From the NCBI RefSeq assembly GCF_021432765.1, contig NZ_CP058908.1:1938001-2002000 (forward strand): a DNA stretch of 64,000 nucleotides. Direction: 5' to 3'. Made by a program: the position numbers and the translations under genes. This document shows positions 41,777 to 51,017 of the stretch, one piece after another (position 1 is the stretch's first letter; every line of letters begins with the position of its first letter). The DNA is from Pseudomonas phenolilytica (GTDB taxonomy: Bacteria; Pseudomonadota; Gammaproteobacteria; Pseudomonadales; Pseudomonadaceae). Below the pieces are notes generated by a model that was given only the letters and a program-made list of their open reading frames with translations, did not search any database and was not told the DNA's origin.

Positions 41777-42250
41777 TCAGGGTGTCGTCGCGGCACGCTC
41801 GGGCATTGCCGACGAGTGATGACTGCTGATCAGCCAGCGCGCCTGCTGCGGATCCCATCGGTAGGTGAAGGTATAGCGTGCCTGCACCGCCGAACCATCA
41901 CCGAAGCGGAAGGTGTAGAGCCCGGTATCCAGCGCGGTGCGGCAGTCGATGCGGATCATGCGCGAGTCGATGCGCCCGTCCGGACGCTTGGCCATGAAGT
42001 GCGAGAAGTAGTCTTCCTTGCCCTCCGCGGTTTCGCGTGGGGTATTCGACAAGGTCGGCAGCAGCAGCGAGTCGGTCGCATAACGTTGGACTACTCGCTT
42101 GGGATCGCCGCTGCGCAGGTCTTCGTTCCATTGCGTGAACAGTGCGGCGATATCGTTCTCGCTGGTGCTCGGACAGGCATCGTCGGCGGCCTGCACGGTG
42201 AATGGCAGCAGTGCCGCCGTGGAGATGATCAGGGAGAGGGCGTATTTCAT
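41777..42250 (-). CDS. Secreted SnoaL-like / DUF4440 domain protein
   Basis: This 157-residue protein has a Sec signal peptide (MKYALSLIISTAALLPFTVQA) and an NTF2-like domain: ENDIAALFTQWNEDLRSGDPKRVVQRYATDSLLLPTLS and the closing YTFTYRWDPQQARWLISSHHSS. It resembles the SgcJ/EcaC and CaMKII-association groups of SnoaL-like proteins. The substrate is unknown. It is divergent from an SDR gene across the 960-base gap that holds the DnaA-box array. Confidence 0.82.
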   Translation of the reverse strand: MKYALSLIISTAALLPFTVQAADDACPSTSENDIAALFTQWNEDLRSGDPKRVVQRYATDSLLLPTLSNTPRETAEGKEDYFSHFMAKRPDGRIDSRMIRIDCRTALDTGLYTFRFGDGSAVQARYTFTYRWDPQQARWLISSHHSSAMPERAATTP

Positions 42251-42374
42251 TCTTTTTTTCCGGATCGGTTGTTGGAAGCGAACAGTGTCCGTCGCCGGCA
42301 AGGCCGACCCGGTTGTGACCGCACGGTCGCCTCGGCAGTGCCCGCTCCGGTCGGGACAAATCAGCGCACCAGGC

Positions 42375-42409
42375 TTATCCACTCGTGCTGTGCGCTACCT
42401 TGTGGATAA
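42375..42409. repeat. DnaA-box element, copy 1
   Basis: Left box TTATCCACT, conserved centre CTGTG at element positions 14-18, right box TGTGGATAA (perfect DnaA consensus on the minus strand). Total length 35. Confidence 0.85.
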
Positions 42410-42519
42410 CGTCTGCATGGATGCGTGCACCTCAATCGTGGCGGGCGCTTGCCGCAATTGCTCGCTTTCTGAGCAGGTGCGTCGAATGGACATCATCGCG
42501 AGGGGCAGCGCGAGTTCCG

Positions 42520-42554
42520 TTATCCACGAATGCTGTGCAGTGATTTGTGGATAA
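42520..42554. repeat. DnaA-box element, copy 2
   Basis: Left box TTATCCACG (one mismatch), centre CTGTGCAGT, right box TGTGGATAA. Total length 35, 145 bases after copy 1. Confidence 0.87.
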
Positions 42555-42815
42555 GGTGGGCAAACAGCGCCGTACACCCCGCAGCATGAGGGCTACGGCG
42601 CATTGGGTAATATTTGAGCAACGATATCTTTGGGGTTATTCGTCCGCGCAGGTACCGCTGACAGCCGAGGCATAGTTGGCGAAAAGGCATTGCAAGATGG
42701 CATGACTGATCATGGCGTGACTCCGGGCTGCGACTGGCAGCTGAAGGTTACGCCTGGACCCGGCCGAGGACTGGTTGATTTAGGCCATGGCGGTAATAGC
42801 CATACGGCAATCGTG

Positions 42816-42850
42816 TTATCCCCGCGATCTGTGCAGCGTTCTGTGGATAA
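42816..42850. repeat. DnaA-box element, copy 3
   Basis: Left box TTATCCCCG, centre CTGTGCAGC, right box TGTGGATAA. Total length 35, 296 bases after copy 2. Confidence 0.87.
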
Positions 42851-43004
42851 CCTTTGGAGCAATGCTCGCCGAGGTGATGGCGCCTGGCCTGTGAAGGACT
42901 GCTCGATTTTTGATCGATCCGCTTTTTTGGCTTGATACCTCTAGTTAAATCAGCTGCTTGCAGTTTTCCAGCGAGCGCTGCTATGTGGGCGCGCGTGAAA
43001 TTTT

Positions 43005-43039
43005 TTATCCCCGAAAACTGTGGATGCCGCTGTGGATAA
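43005..43039. repeat. DnaA-box element, copy 4
   Basis: Left box TTATCCCCG, centre CTGTGGATG (close to a third full box), right box TGTGGATAA. Total length 35, 189 bases after copy 3. Confidence 0.87.
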
Positions 43040-43212
43040 ACTGCTGGAAAAGCGGGCGAAGCGCCGTGGCATCGGGGCTGCGGGCCTGCGGTACAAAAAA
43101 CGATCAGTGGACATGATCGACCGTTATGCCGGTCTATTCATTTCGAGGCGTTTGATTGTCGCGGCACCGGGCGACGGGGAGACTCGCGGCATTCATGACC
43201 GAGGAGCAGTCC

Positions 43213-44124
43213 ATGTCGCAACCCATTCGTTTTGAAGACAAGGTGGTCATCGTGACCGGAGCCGGTGGCGGCCTGGGGCGCGCCCACGCGCTGCTGTTCG
43301 CCCGGCACGGCGCGCGGGTGCTGGTCAACGATCTGGGCGGGACTGCTGAGGGCGAGGGTGCCAGCAGCTCCGCCGCAGACCGGGTCGTCGAGGAGATCCG
43401 CCAGGCCGGCGGTACCGCTGTGGCCAACCATGACTCGGTGACCGACGGCGAGCGTATCGTCGAGCAGGCGCTGGATAGCTTCGGGCGTGTCGACGTGGTG
43501 GTGAACAACGCCGGCATCCTGCGTGATCGCACGTTCCACAAGATGGAGGATGCCGACTGGGATCTGGTCTACCGCGTGCACGTCGAGGGCGCCTACAAGG
43601 TCACGCGCGCCGCCTGGCCGCTGATGCGCGAGCAAGACCACGGGCGGGTGATCTTCACCGCGTCCACCTCCGGCATCTACGGCAACTTCGGTCAGGCCAA
43701 CTACGGCATGGCCAAGCTCGGCCTCTATGGCCTGACCCGCACGCTGGCGCTGGAAGGACGCAAGAGCAACATCCTGGTCAACGCCATCGCGCCGACCGGG
43801 GGCACGCGGATGACCGAGGGGCTGATTCCGCCGCAGGTGTTCGAGCAGCTCAAGCCCGAGCTGGTAAGCCCGCTGGTGGTGTATCTCGCCAGCGAGCAAT
43901 GCCAGGACAGTGGTGGGTTGTTCGAGGTTGGCGGTGGCTGGATGGGCAAGGTGCGCTGGGAGCGCAGCCTGGGCGTCGGCTTCGATCCGCGCACCGGTTT
44001 CGCGGCAGAGGACGTCGCCTCCAACTGGTCGCGCATCTGCGACTTTCACGAGGCAGCGCACCCAGCGGACAACCTCGAGGCGCTGCGGGAAATGATGGCC
44101 AACCTGCAGAAGTACGCCGGCTGA
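43213..44124 (+). CDS. SDR-family 3-hydroxyacyl-CoA dehydrogenase-like oxidoreductase
   Basis: This 303-residue short-chain dehydrogenase has the cofactor motif TGAGGGLGRAHALLFA (about 15-30), VVNNAGILRD, and the catalytic Ser-Tyr-Lys set (STSGIYGNFGQANYGMAKLG). The LVNDLGG segment and overall length resemble the dehydrogenase domain of peroxisomal multifunctional enzyme type 2, which acts on 3-hydroxyacyl-CoA. The start at 43213 follows GAGGAG by six bases; longer frames upstream are not supported. It is convergent with the SulP gene. Confidence 0.88.
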   Translation: MSQPIRFEDKVVIVTGAGGGLGRAHALLFARHGARVLVNDLGGTAEGEGASSSAADRVVEEIRQAGGTAVANHDSVTDGERIVEQALDSFGRVDVVVNNAGILRDRTFHKMEDADWDLVYRVHVEGAYKVTRAAWPLMREQDHGRVIFTASTSGIYGNFGQANYGMAKLGLYGLTRTLALEGRKSNILVNAIAPTGGTRMTEGLIPPQVFEQLKPELVSPLVVYLASEQCQDSGGLFEVGGGWMGKVRWERSLGVGFDPRTGFAAEDVASNWSRICDFHEAAHPADNLEALREMMANLQKYAG

Positions 44125-44156
44125 CCATCACCGTGGCATTGGCTGCCGCGCGGCCC

Positions 44157-45893
44157 TCAGGCCGGCTGCGGCAGCGGTTTGTCTTCGTCCTGCAGCAGAC
44201 GCAGGGCCTTTTCCCGCGCCTGGGTCAGATCGCGTACGTATAGCAGGCGACCCGGCAACCGGTGGATGCCGGCACGCCGCAGCTTCAGCCGCACGCGCGC
44301 ATTGCTGCCGCTGAGAATCAGCGTGACGCCGAGCCGCCGGTAATCCACCAGCACGTTCTCCAGCGCCGCCAGGGCGGTCATGTCCAGCATGGGCACGGCG
44401 CTGATGTCGACGATGACCACCCGCACGTCGGGATTGAAGCGGCGCAGTGCGCCCAATGCCTTTTCCGCGGCGCCGAAGAACAGCGGACCGCGGATGGCAT
44501 AGGCCGCCACGTGCTCCGGCAGGTCGGCCAGGACGCGACGCTGATCGCGTGACAGTTGACCGGTGTCGGTCAGCTCGCTCATGCGTTTGATGAACAGCCC
44601 CGCGGCCAGCAGCAGGCCAACGCCCACCGCCAGTACCATGTCGAACAGCACGGTCAGCACCAGGCAGGTCAGCAGCACCAGCACGTCGCTGCGCGGCGCG
44701 ATGCGCAGCACATGCACAACGTGCGGCGCTTCGCTCATGTTCCACGCCACCATCAGCAGCAGCGCCGCCAGCGCCGCCATCGGCAGATAGCTGAATAGCG
44801 GTGCCAGCCAGAGAATCGCGACCAGCACCACGCCCGCATGGATGATCGCCGCCAATGGCGAGAAGGCGCCGGCGCGGATGTTGGCGGCGCTGCGTGCAAT
44901 GGCGGCAGTGGCGGTGATGCCGCCGAACAGCGGGGCGATCAGATTGCCCAGGCCCTGGCCGATCAGTTCGCCATTGGGTTCATGGCTACTGCCGGTCATG
45001 CCATCGGCGATCACCGCGCAGAGCAGCGATTCGATGGCGCCCAGCATGGCGATAGCGAACGCCGGTGCGAGCAACTGGCGGAACAGCTCGTAAGTCAACT
45101 GCAGCGGCTGGCCGTCCGCGCCCGGGAGCAGCCACGGCCAGGTGAAGTCCGGCAGCAGCGGCGGGATGCCCGGATGACGGATGCCATCGAGCTCATAGCT
45201 GAAACGTTCGCCCAAGGTAGCGACCGCCAGGCCGGACGATTCCAGGGCGAGGCCGACCAGTGCGCCGATCGTCAGTGCGACCAGATGGCCGGGCACGCGC
45301 GGCACCCAGCGTGGCCAGAGAATCAGAACAGCCAGGCAGACGATAGCGACCAGCCCATCACCTATCTGCGCCCCCGGCAGCGAGCGCGCCAGCAGGACGA
45401 CCTGGTCGACGTAGTGTTGGGGCTGTTCGCTAAGCGTCAGGCCGAACAGGTCCTTGACTTGCAGTGTGGCGATGACGATGCCGATGCCGGCGGTAAAGCC
45501 CAAGGTGACCGGATAAGGAATGAAAGCGATCAGCCGGCCGGCGCGCAGCACACCGAGCGCGATCAGAATCAGCCCGGCGAGCATGGTGCACAGCAGCAGG
45601 CCGCCGACGCCGAACTGCTGGGTGATCGGCAGCAGGATCACCACGAACGCGGCGGTCGGACCGCTGACGTTGAAGCGCGAACCTCCGGTCAGCGCGATCA
45701 GCGGCGCGGCTATCAACACCGTGTACAGGCCGTGCTGCGGCGGCGCGCCAACCGCGATCGCCAGCGCCATCGCCAGCGGAATGGCGATGATGCCGACGGT
45801 CAGGCCGGCGCTGAGATCGCCACGCAGCTGCGTCGGGCCGTAACCCAGGCGCAGCGTCTGACGCCAGGCGGCGAATAGAGGCGGTAGGTTCAT
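44157..45893 (-). CDS. SulP-family anion transporter with STAS domain
   Basis: This 578-residue protein has the SulP membrane domain (about ten to twelve helices in residues 20-415; LRGDLSAGLTVGIIAIPLAMALAIA, GGSRFNVSGPTAAFVVIL, LIGQGLGNLIAPLFGGITATAAIARSAANIRAGA) and a C-terminal STAS domain (about 435-545; VRVVIVDISAVPMLDMTALAALENV). Substrates in the family are sulfate, bicarbonate or C4-dicarboxylates (DauA); the sequence alone does not decide. It is convergent with the SDR gene, a GC-rich inverted repeat overlapping both ends near 44142-44175. Confidence 0.92.
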   Translation of the reverse strand: MNLPPLFAAWRQTLRLGYGPTQLRGDLSAGLTVGIIAIPLAMALAIAVGAPPQHGLYTVLIAAPLIALTGGSRFNVSGPTAAFVVILLPITQQFGVGGLLLCTMLAGLILIALGVLRAGRLIAFIPYPVTLGFTAGIGIVIATLQVKDLFGLTLSEQPQHYVDQVVLLARSLPGAQIGDGLVAIVCLAVLILWPRWVPRVPGHLVALTIGALVGLALESSGLAVATLGERFSYELDGIRHPGIPPLLPDFTWPWLLPGADGQPLQLTYELFRQLLAPAFAIAMLGAIESLLCAVIADGMTGSSHEPNGELIGQGLGNLIAPLFGGITATAAIARSAANIRAGAFSPLAAIIHAGVVLVAILWLAPLFSYLPMAALAALLLMVAWNMSEAPHVVHVLRIAPRSDVLVLLTCLVLTVLFDMVLAVGVGLLLAAGLFIKRMSELTDTGQLSRDQRRVLADLPEHVAAYAIRGPLFFGAAEKALGALRRFNPDVRVVIVDISAVPMLDMTALAALENVLVDYRRLGVTLILSGSNARVRLKLRRAGIHRLPGRLLYVRDLTQAREKALRLLQDEDKPLPQPA

Positions 45894-46081
45894 GCCGTGA
45901 CGCTCCTTGTACGCAATGCAGCAGTATAAGCACCGGCGTGGCGCTCGGATCGATGGTAATCCCCTGTCCGGGTACGCCGCTGCGAGTACGACCTTGGTCG
46001 CAAGCCGCCCTGGCGCGTTGAGCGTGCCGGCCGCGAGGAGTAAACTGCCGCCCCGGTGAGAAACCGCGGAGCAGAATCGAC

Positions 46082-46369
46082 ATGCGTAAAGACAAGAAGC
46101 AGGTGATTGGCGAGGAGATCGGCGACGAAGCGATCAAACTGTTTCTTCTGCCGGAACCGGCTGACGATACGCCGCCGTCGCTGCACAAACTGATCAAGGC
46201 CTATCGCGGGCTGCGCATCGATGACTTCGAGCGCTACATCGGTTTCTTCCAGGCCGCCGGCTACGACCTCGGCGCACGTGACGCCAAGGGGCGGGATTTC
46301 ATCGAGCTGGTCGCCGATCAGCATCAGGCGCGGCCATACATCGAGGTGATCGAAGCGGCTCTCGGCTGA
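46082..46369 (+). CDS. PA4642-family small protein
   Basis: This 95-residue acidic protein (MRKDKKQVIGEEIGDE, LFLLPEPADDTPPSLHKLI, FERYIGFFQAAGYDLGARDAKG) matches the PA4642 family of pseudomonads. It has no signal or membrane segment. Function unknown. As in P. aeruginosa it lies close to a malate:quinone oxidoreductase gene. It is divergent from the SulP gene. Confidence 0.85.
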   Translation: MRKDKKQVIGEEIGDEAIKLFLLPEPADDTPPSLHKLIKAYRGLRIDDFERYIGFFQAAGYDLGARDAKGRDFIELVADQHQARPYIEVIEAALG

Positions 46370-46707
46370 CGAGGCTGCACCTACGCATTGGATATCCGGT
46401 GATCGGTGAGCGCGTGGCGCGCTCGGTATCGATCGCCAGCAGGATTCGCAAATCGTTTTTTTCGCCGCATCCGGCTGTAGAGCCCGGGTCTAACCCCGCT
46501 CCGGTCCGATCGAGGCGTCAGGAAGGAAGCCAAAAGCCGTCCTTCCAACAGCTGGCAGGCGTTCTTCTCGCCTGTTCTCGGGCACAGATATCCCGAGCAG
46601 CGGATACAGAGACTTCCTCCGTTTCTGGCCGTCTGGCTGGTGGGGTTATACGCGGCCGCGTACTGCGGACGTGACAGTTTAATGCTGTGATTCTGGAGAA
46701 CGCGTTA
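46370..46707. other. Intergenic region before mqo
   Basis: About 340 bases. It contains a seven-base hairpin (GGAAGGA at 46521-46527 with TCCTTCC at 46540-46546) and T-rich sequence near 46455. No gene is supported; the mqo promoter and perhaps a leader RNA are expected here. Confidence 0.5.
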
Positions 46708-48198
46708 ATGACGCAACACGATAGCGAAGCAGTGGATATGGTGTTGGTGGGGGCCGGCATCATGAGCGTTACCCTCGCGGTACTGCTCAAGGAACTCGAC
46801 CCCAGCATCAAGCTTGAGATCGTCGAACTGCAGGAATCCGGAGCCATCGAAAGCTCCAATCCCTGGAACAATGCCGGTACCGGCCACGCGGGGCTTTGTG
46901 AGCTGAACTACACCCCCGACAGCAAGGACGGCACGATCGATATCAAGAAGGCCGTCCATATCAATACCCAGTTCGAGGTCTCGAAGCAGTTCTGGGCATA
47001 TCTCGCCGATCGCGAAGGCTTCGGCTCTCCCCGCGACTTCATCAATGCCGTACCGCATCTGAGCTTCGTGCGCGGAGCCAAGAACATCGATTTCCTCAAG
47101 CGCCGCTTCGATGCGCTGACGACCCACCACGCGTTCGCCGACATGGTTTATTCCGAAGACCGTGCCACGCTGGCCGAGTGGATGCCGCTGATGATGCCGG
47201 GACGCGCGGCCGACGAGCCGATTGCCGCGACCCGTGCGATGAACGGCACCGACGTCAACTTCGGCGCAGTCACCAACCAGATGCTCAGCTATCTGTCGCG
47301 CAGCGCCGGCGTCAAGGTCTCCTACAACCAGAAAGTCACCGGCCTGGCGCGCACCGCGACCGGCTGGAAGGTCGACATCAAGAACACCCGCAGCGGCGAG
47401 TCCCGTGAAGTGGCTGCCGGCTTCGTATTCCTCGGCGCCGGTGGCGCCGCTCTGCCGCTGCTGCAGATGTCCGGCATCGAGGAAGGCAAGGGTTTCGGCG
47501 GCTTCCCGGTCAGCGGTCAGTGGCTGCGTTGCGACAACCCGGAAATCGTCGCTCAGCACCAGGCCAAGGTCTACAGCCTGGCCGCGGTCGGCGCCCCACC
47601 GATGTCGGTGCCGCACCTTGATACCCGCGTAGTCGATGGCAAGAAGTCCCTGCTGTTCGGCCCCTACGCTGGCTTCACCACCAAGTTCCTCAAGCGTGGT
47701 TCCTTCATGGATCTGCCGCTGTCGATCCGCCCCAGCAACATCGGCCCGATGATGGCGGTGGCGCGCGACAACATGGATCTGACCCGCTACTTGATCAAGG
47801 AAGTGATGCAGTCCATGGAAGATCGCCTGGAAACCCTGCGCGGTTTCTATCCCGAGGCGAAGGCCGAGGACTGGCGTCTGGAGATCGCCGGGCAGCGCGT
47901 GCAGATCATCAAGAAGGATCCGAAGAAGGGCGGCATCCTGCAATTCGGTACCGAACTGGTTGCCGCGAAGGACGGCAGCATCGCCGCGCTGCTCGGCGCC
48001 TCGCCGGGTGCCTCGGTGACGGTTTCGATCATGCTCGAGCTGATCGAGCGCTGCTTCCCCGAGCAGTACCGGTCGCAGGCCTGGTCGACCAAGCTGGGCG
48101 AGATCTTCCCGGCACGCGAAGACCAGCTGCAAAGCGACGCGACGGCCTATCGCGAGATCAGCGCGCTGTCGGACAAGCGCCTGGGCCTGGCGGACTGA
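46708..48198 (+). CDS. mqo: Malate:quinone oxidoreductase
   Basis: Mqo is an FAD enzyme at the inner membrane that oxidises malate to oxaloacetate and passes electrons to quinone, replacing or adding to NAD malate dehydrogenase in the TCA cycle. The 496-residue protein has the FAD motif [56 protein letters not shown] and the C-terminal [21 protein letters not shown] use the ATG at 46708, preceded by GGAGA; a start at 46687 precedes that site. It ends at a strong terminator. Confidence 0.96.
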   Translation: MTQHDSEAVDMVLVGAGIMSVTLAVLLKELDPSIKLEIVELQESGAIESSNPWNNAGTGHAGLCELNYTPDSKDGTIDIKKAVHINTQFEVSKQFWAYLADREGFGSPRDFINAVPHLSFVRGAKNIDFLKRRFDALTTHHAFADMVYSEDRATLAEWMPLMMPGRAADEPIAATRAMNGTDVNFGAVTNQMLSYLSRSAGVKVSYNQKVTGLARTATGWKVDIKNTRSGESREVAAGFVFLGAGGAALPLLQMSGIEEGKGFGGFPVSGQWLRCDNPEIVAQHQAKVYSLAAVGAPPMSVPHLDTRVVDGKKSLLFGPYAGFTTKFLKRGSFMDLPLSIRPSNIGPMMAVARDNMDLTRYLIKEVMQSMEDRLETLRGFYPEAKAEDWRLEIAGQRVQIIKKDPKKGGILQFGTELVAAKDGSIAALLGASPGASVTVSIMLELIERCFPEQYRSQAWSTKLGEIFPAREDQLQSDATAYREISALSDKRLGLAD

Positions 48199-48230
48199 TC
48201 ACTGCCGCGTTCTTTGGCTGAACGAAAAAC

Positions 48231-48263
48231 CGCCCTGTCTCCTGGAGGCAGGGCGTTTTTTTT
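48231..48263 (+). terminator. Rho-independent terminator after mqo
   Basis: CGCCCTG at 48231-48237 pairs with CAGGGCG at 48249-48255, followed by eight T residues. A-rich sequence on the other side may let it serve the convergent small gene. Confidence 0.93.
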
Positions 48264-48287
48264 GCAGGTGTTGCGACCTTGGCCGGT

Positions 48288-48482
48288 TCAGCGGCCTGCG
48301 AGGATCGCGTCGGCCGGCAACGGGCGGCCGATCCAGTCGAGCCGGACTTCGCCTACTTCGATCCAGCGGTGGCCCCGCGGGCGGTTGGTGGCGGTGCACA
48401 GCATGCGACAGCAGCCTTGCTCGTCGACGAATGCGTAGTGCTGGCGTGAGCGCAGGCGCAGCAGGCGGCGCAGGAAGTTCAT
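48288..48482 (-). CDS. Small conserved protein, 64 residues
   Basis: The minus strand reads 64 residues starting MNFLRRLLRLRSRQHYAFVD, with EQGCCRML, GHRWIEVGEVRLDWIGRPLP near the end. Proteins of this size and pattern occur in many pseudomonads, with no known role. The N-terminus is a basic amphipathic helix. A larger frame to 49280 exists only because it is antisense to the YajG-like gene. It is convergent with mqo. Confidence 0.65.
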   Translation of the reverse strand: MNFLRRLLRLRSRQHYAFVDEQGCCRMLCTATNRPRGHRWIEVGEVRLDWIGRPLPADAILAGR

Positions 48483-48653
48483 AATCGGACACCTCAACGG
48501 AAGCGGTGCGCGCTTTATCGCAGGTGTCGATGACAGGCGAATGACGGAACGCGCCGGCCGGCCGGTCGGTCTGAAGCGCATCACTGTCGGGGTACGGAAG
48601 CGCCCGGTATACTGCGCCGCGTTCGTCATCCCCCTCACTTGGAGAAAAACAGC

Positions 48654-49238
48654 ATGCTGCAGCGCCTGTTGTTCGGACTTGTCGCGGTTATTGGACTGGC
48701 TCTCGCAGGCTGTGCCCACAGCCCGCAGCAGCTCGATCCCAGCCCCAAACTGCTGGGCACCATCAATCCGGTCGGCCAGGGCCAGCCGGTCGTCGTGCGG
48801 GTTGTCGACGGACGTCCGTCGCCCACGCTGGGTACGCGTGGCGGTCTGTACCCGGAAACCAGCGCGGTGATCGTGCCGAGCGAGAAACTGCTGCCCAAGC
48901 TGCAGGCGCAGACCGAAGCGGCCGTGCGCCTGCTGGGCTTCACACCTTCGCCCAATGCCTACAACGCACCGCAACTGACGCTGACCCTGGCCGAACTGAA
49001 GTACCAGTCGCCCAAGGAAGGCCTGTACGTCACCGAGGCCAACATCGGCGCAACCCTGCGCGTCGACGTGCAGAACTCCGGTCGCCGCTACAGCGGGCGC
49101 TATGGCGCCTCGCTGAATCAGCGCTTCGGCATGGCGCCCAACGAGCAGACCAATACCAAGCTGGTCAGCGACGTGTTGAGCGATGCGCTGACCCGCGTGT
49201 TCAAGGACCAGAGCATCGGTCAGTTGCTGGCCCAGTAA
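48654..49238 (+). CDS. YajG-like lipoprotein
   Basis: This 194-residue protein has a lipoprotein signal with lipobox LAGC (Cys20) and the YajG-family body: VVVRVVDGRPSPTLGTRGG, LTLTLAELKYQ and the RYSGRYGASLNQRFG segment. Expected in the outer membrane facing the periplasm. Role unknown. GGAG lies about ten bases before the start at 48654. It ends 30 bases before a terminator. Confidence 0.88.
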   Translation: MLQRLLFGLVAVIGLALAGCAHSPQQLDPSPKLLGTINPVGQGQPVVVRVVDGRPSPTLGTRGGLYPETSAVIVPSEKLLPKLQAQTEAAVRLLGFTPSPNAYNAPQLTLTLAELKYQSPKEGLYVTEANIGATLRVDVQNSGRRYSGRYGASLNQRFGMAPNEQTNTKLVSDVLSDALTRVFKDQSIGQLLAQ

Positions 49239-49267
49239 GTGCTGACGAGGCACTTGCCGCACCCATG

Positions 49268-49293
49268 AAAAAGCCCGCAATTGCGGGCTTTTT
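49268..49293 (+). terminator. Rho-independent terminator after the YajG-like gene
   Basis: AAAAAGCCCGCAA and TTGCGGGCTTTTT form one long inverted repeat, usable in both directions. Confidence 0.9.
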
Positions 49294-49356
49294 CGTTTCC
49301 TACGAGTTGGTGCTGGCGGAATGAACGCCCGGTCCCCGGGGCGTTCTTCCTGTGCC

Positions 49357-50718
49357 TCAGCGGACGCCGGCGTTGCGCAGGGCGGCCGGGGTGTACTGGT
49401 TGGAGTTGGCCTTGTAGTTGTAGGTGTAAGGCGTCTTCTCCTCGTTCTTCATGCCCATCACCAGGTAGCGCCCGGAGATCAGGTCATACAGGGTTTCCAC
49501 GGCATACAGCGGCACCTGCACGTTGTAGACCTGCTGCGCATGCGCCTCGGCAACGCGCCACAGCTGGTTGCGGCCGTCGTAGTGGTCGATCACTGCGGCC
49601 TGCCAGGTGTCCTCGTCGATGAACAGGTGGCGCTTGGCGTAGATGTGGCGGTCGCCCGGCTTGAGCGTCGCCTCGACTTCCCAGACGCGGTGCAGCTCGT
49701 AGCGCGTCAGGTCCTGATTGATATGGCCGGGCTTGACGATGTCGTCGTACTTCAGCTGCGGCGAGTCCAGGCGGTAGGAGTTGTAGGGAATGTACAGCTC
49801 GCGCTTGCCGACCAGCTTCCATTCGTAGCGATCCGGCGCGCCGTTGAACATGTCCAGATTGTCGGCGGTGCGCAGTCCGTCGGCCGCCGTGCCGGGGCCG
49901 TCGTAGGCCACCTGCGGAGCGCGGCGCACACGGCGCTGGCCGGCGTTGTAGATCCAGGCCATGCGCGGTTCTTTCACCTGATCGAGGGTCTCGTGCACCA
50001 GTAGCACATTGCCCGCCAGGCGCGAGGGCTCGGTCACCTGCTGCTTGAAGTAGAACAGCACGTTGCCATGCTTTTCGGCGTTGTAGTCGGTCAGGGTATT
50101 GGCGTAGACCACCTCGTCGATGAATTTGACGAGGCTGTAACTACCGTTGACCTGCGGTGTGGCCTGTGCGATCACGCGGCGCACGGAGGCACCGCGATAG
50201 CGGGTGATGTGGTTCCAGACCACCTGCAGGCCGTCCTGCGGGATCGGGAAGGCCAGTGCCGTGTCGAAGTTCTCCAGGCCGTTGCCGCCACGCACCAGCG
50301 TGGTGTTGCGCGCGTTGCGCGCCGCGGCATCGTAGATGTGCTGCGGCAGCGCGGCGCTGCGGCGGGTTTCGTATACCGGCAGGCGATAGGTTTGCGGATA
50401 GCGCTTGAGCATGGCGATCTGGCCGGGGCTCAGGTTGTCCTGATACTGCTCGTAATTCTGTGCGGTGATGGTGAACTTTGGCTGGTCGGCGGCGAACGGA
50501 TCGCCGACGAAACCCTCGGCGCTCACCGGCGCGGCATCCACGGAAAGGCCGCCGGTCCAGGCCGGAATGGTGCCGGCGGCATTGCCGGCGCGCTCGGCGC
50601 CCACCGGGGTCAGGCTGTCGCCGAGCTTGGCGGCGTCCGCCTCGGATACCGCCGCGCTGGCGCTGCCGGCCAACAGGGCGAGTGAAAGAGTCCCCAATTT
50701 GAAAAGTGTCGTGCGCAT
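49357..50718 (-). CDS. DUF1329 family secreted protein
   Basis: This 453-residue protein has a Sec signal peptide (MRTTLFKLGTLSLALLAGSASA) and matches the DUF1329 family by LGDSLTPVGAERAGNAAGTIPAWTGG, RYPQTYRLPVYETRRSAALP, PRMAWIYNAGQRRVRRAP, FNGAPDRYEWKLVGKRELYIPYN and DEDTWQAAVIDHYD. The family resembles the LolA/LolB-type lipid-binding fold and often sits beside RND permeases or DUF1302 proteins; no partner is next to it here. The start at 50718 gives the signal peptide its proper N-terminus. Confidence 0.88.
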   Translation of the reverse strand: MRTTLFKLGTLSLALLAGSASAAVSEADAAKLGDSLTPVGAERAGNAAGTIPAWTGGLSVDAAPVSAEGFVGDPFAADQPKFTITAQNYEQYQDNLSPGQIAMLKRYPQTYRLPVYETRRSAALPQHIYDAAARNARNTTLVRGGNGLENFDTALAFPIPQDGLQVVWNHITRYRGASVRRVIAQATPQVNGSYSLVKFIDEVVYANTLTDYNAEKHGNVLFYFKQQVTEPSRLAGNVLLVHETLDQVKEPRMAWIYNAGQRRVRRAPQVAYDGPGTAADGLRTADNLDMFNGAPDRYEWKLVGKRELYIPYNSYRLDSPQLKYDDIVKPGHINQDLTRYELHRVWEVEATLKPGDRHIYAKRHLFIDEDTWQAAVIDHYDGRNQLWRVAEAHAQQVYNVQVPLYAVETLYDLISGRYLVMGMKNEEKTPYTYNYKANSNQYTPAALRNAGVR

Positions 50719-51017
50719 CGTTGTGGTCCTGTGATCCTTGTTGTTGTGTCCCGGCGAAATGCCTGCGCAGTGCCGCATGCGAACCCTCATCGCGCGCGGC
50801 GCAGGCTGGTGGCGGGCCCCTCGAATTGCCTTCGCCGCCTGGGCGGAGGCTCTAGTTCGCCCCTTCGGGGGTATTCGGAGGGTGAGGGTGGGGAGCCCCC
50901 CACGTCAAGCCGATCCGGCGAAGGGCGGAGCATCAGCGGCATCAATAATGCAGCCGTGCCTCTTGCCAATTGGCACGGCACGGCATGGACAGCGGGAGCG
51001 CCGGCGCGGCGCCCCCT
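50719..51017. other. Intergenic region between two minus-strand genes
   Basis: About 300 bases, with several GC-rich inverted repeats (for example GCCCC TTCGGGG near 50858-50870). I see no gene or clear promoter. Confidence 0.5.

Larger units (their letters stand above)
42251..43212. other. 960-base non-coding gap holding a four-copy DnaA-box array
   Basis: No coding frame here has a start, codon use or similarity that I can support. The gap lies between divergent genes and contains four copies of a 35-bp element described below, with AT-rich patches near 42605-42640 and 42900-43010. Confidence 0.8.

Noticed and set aside
42630..42935. Open frame of 101 codons inside the DnaA-box gap
   Set aside because: It runs through copy 3 of the element, has no ribosome binding site and no protein-like pattern.
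42375..43039. The region as chromosomal oriC
   Set aside because: Neighbours are not dnaA, dnaN, rpmH or gidA, and the box layout is repeated pairs and triples, not a normal pseudomonad origin.
50970..50987. Sigma-54-like sequence TTGGCACGGCACGGCATG
   Set aside because: The -24 element is good but the GC of the -12 element is one base out of phase and there is no gene start at the right distance.
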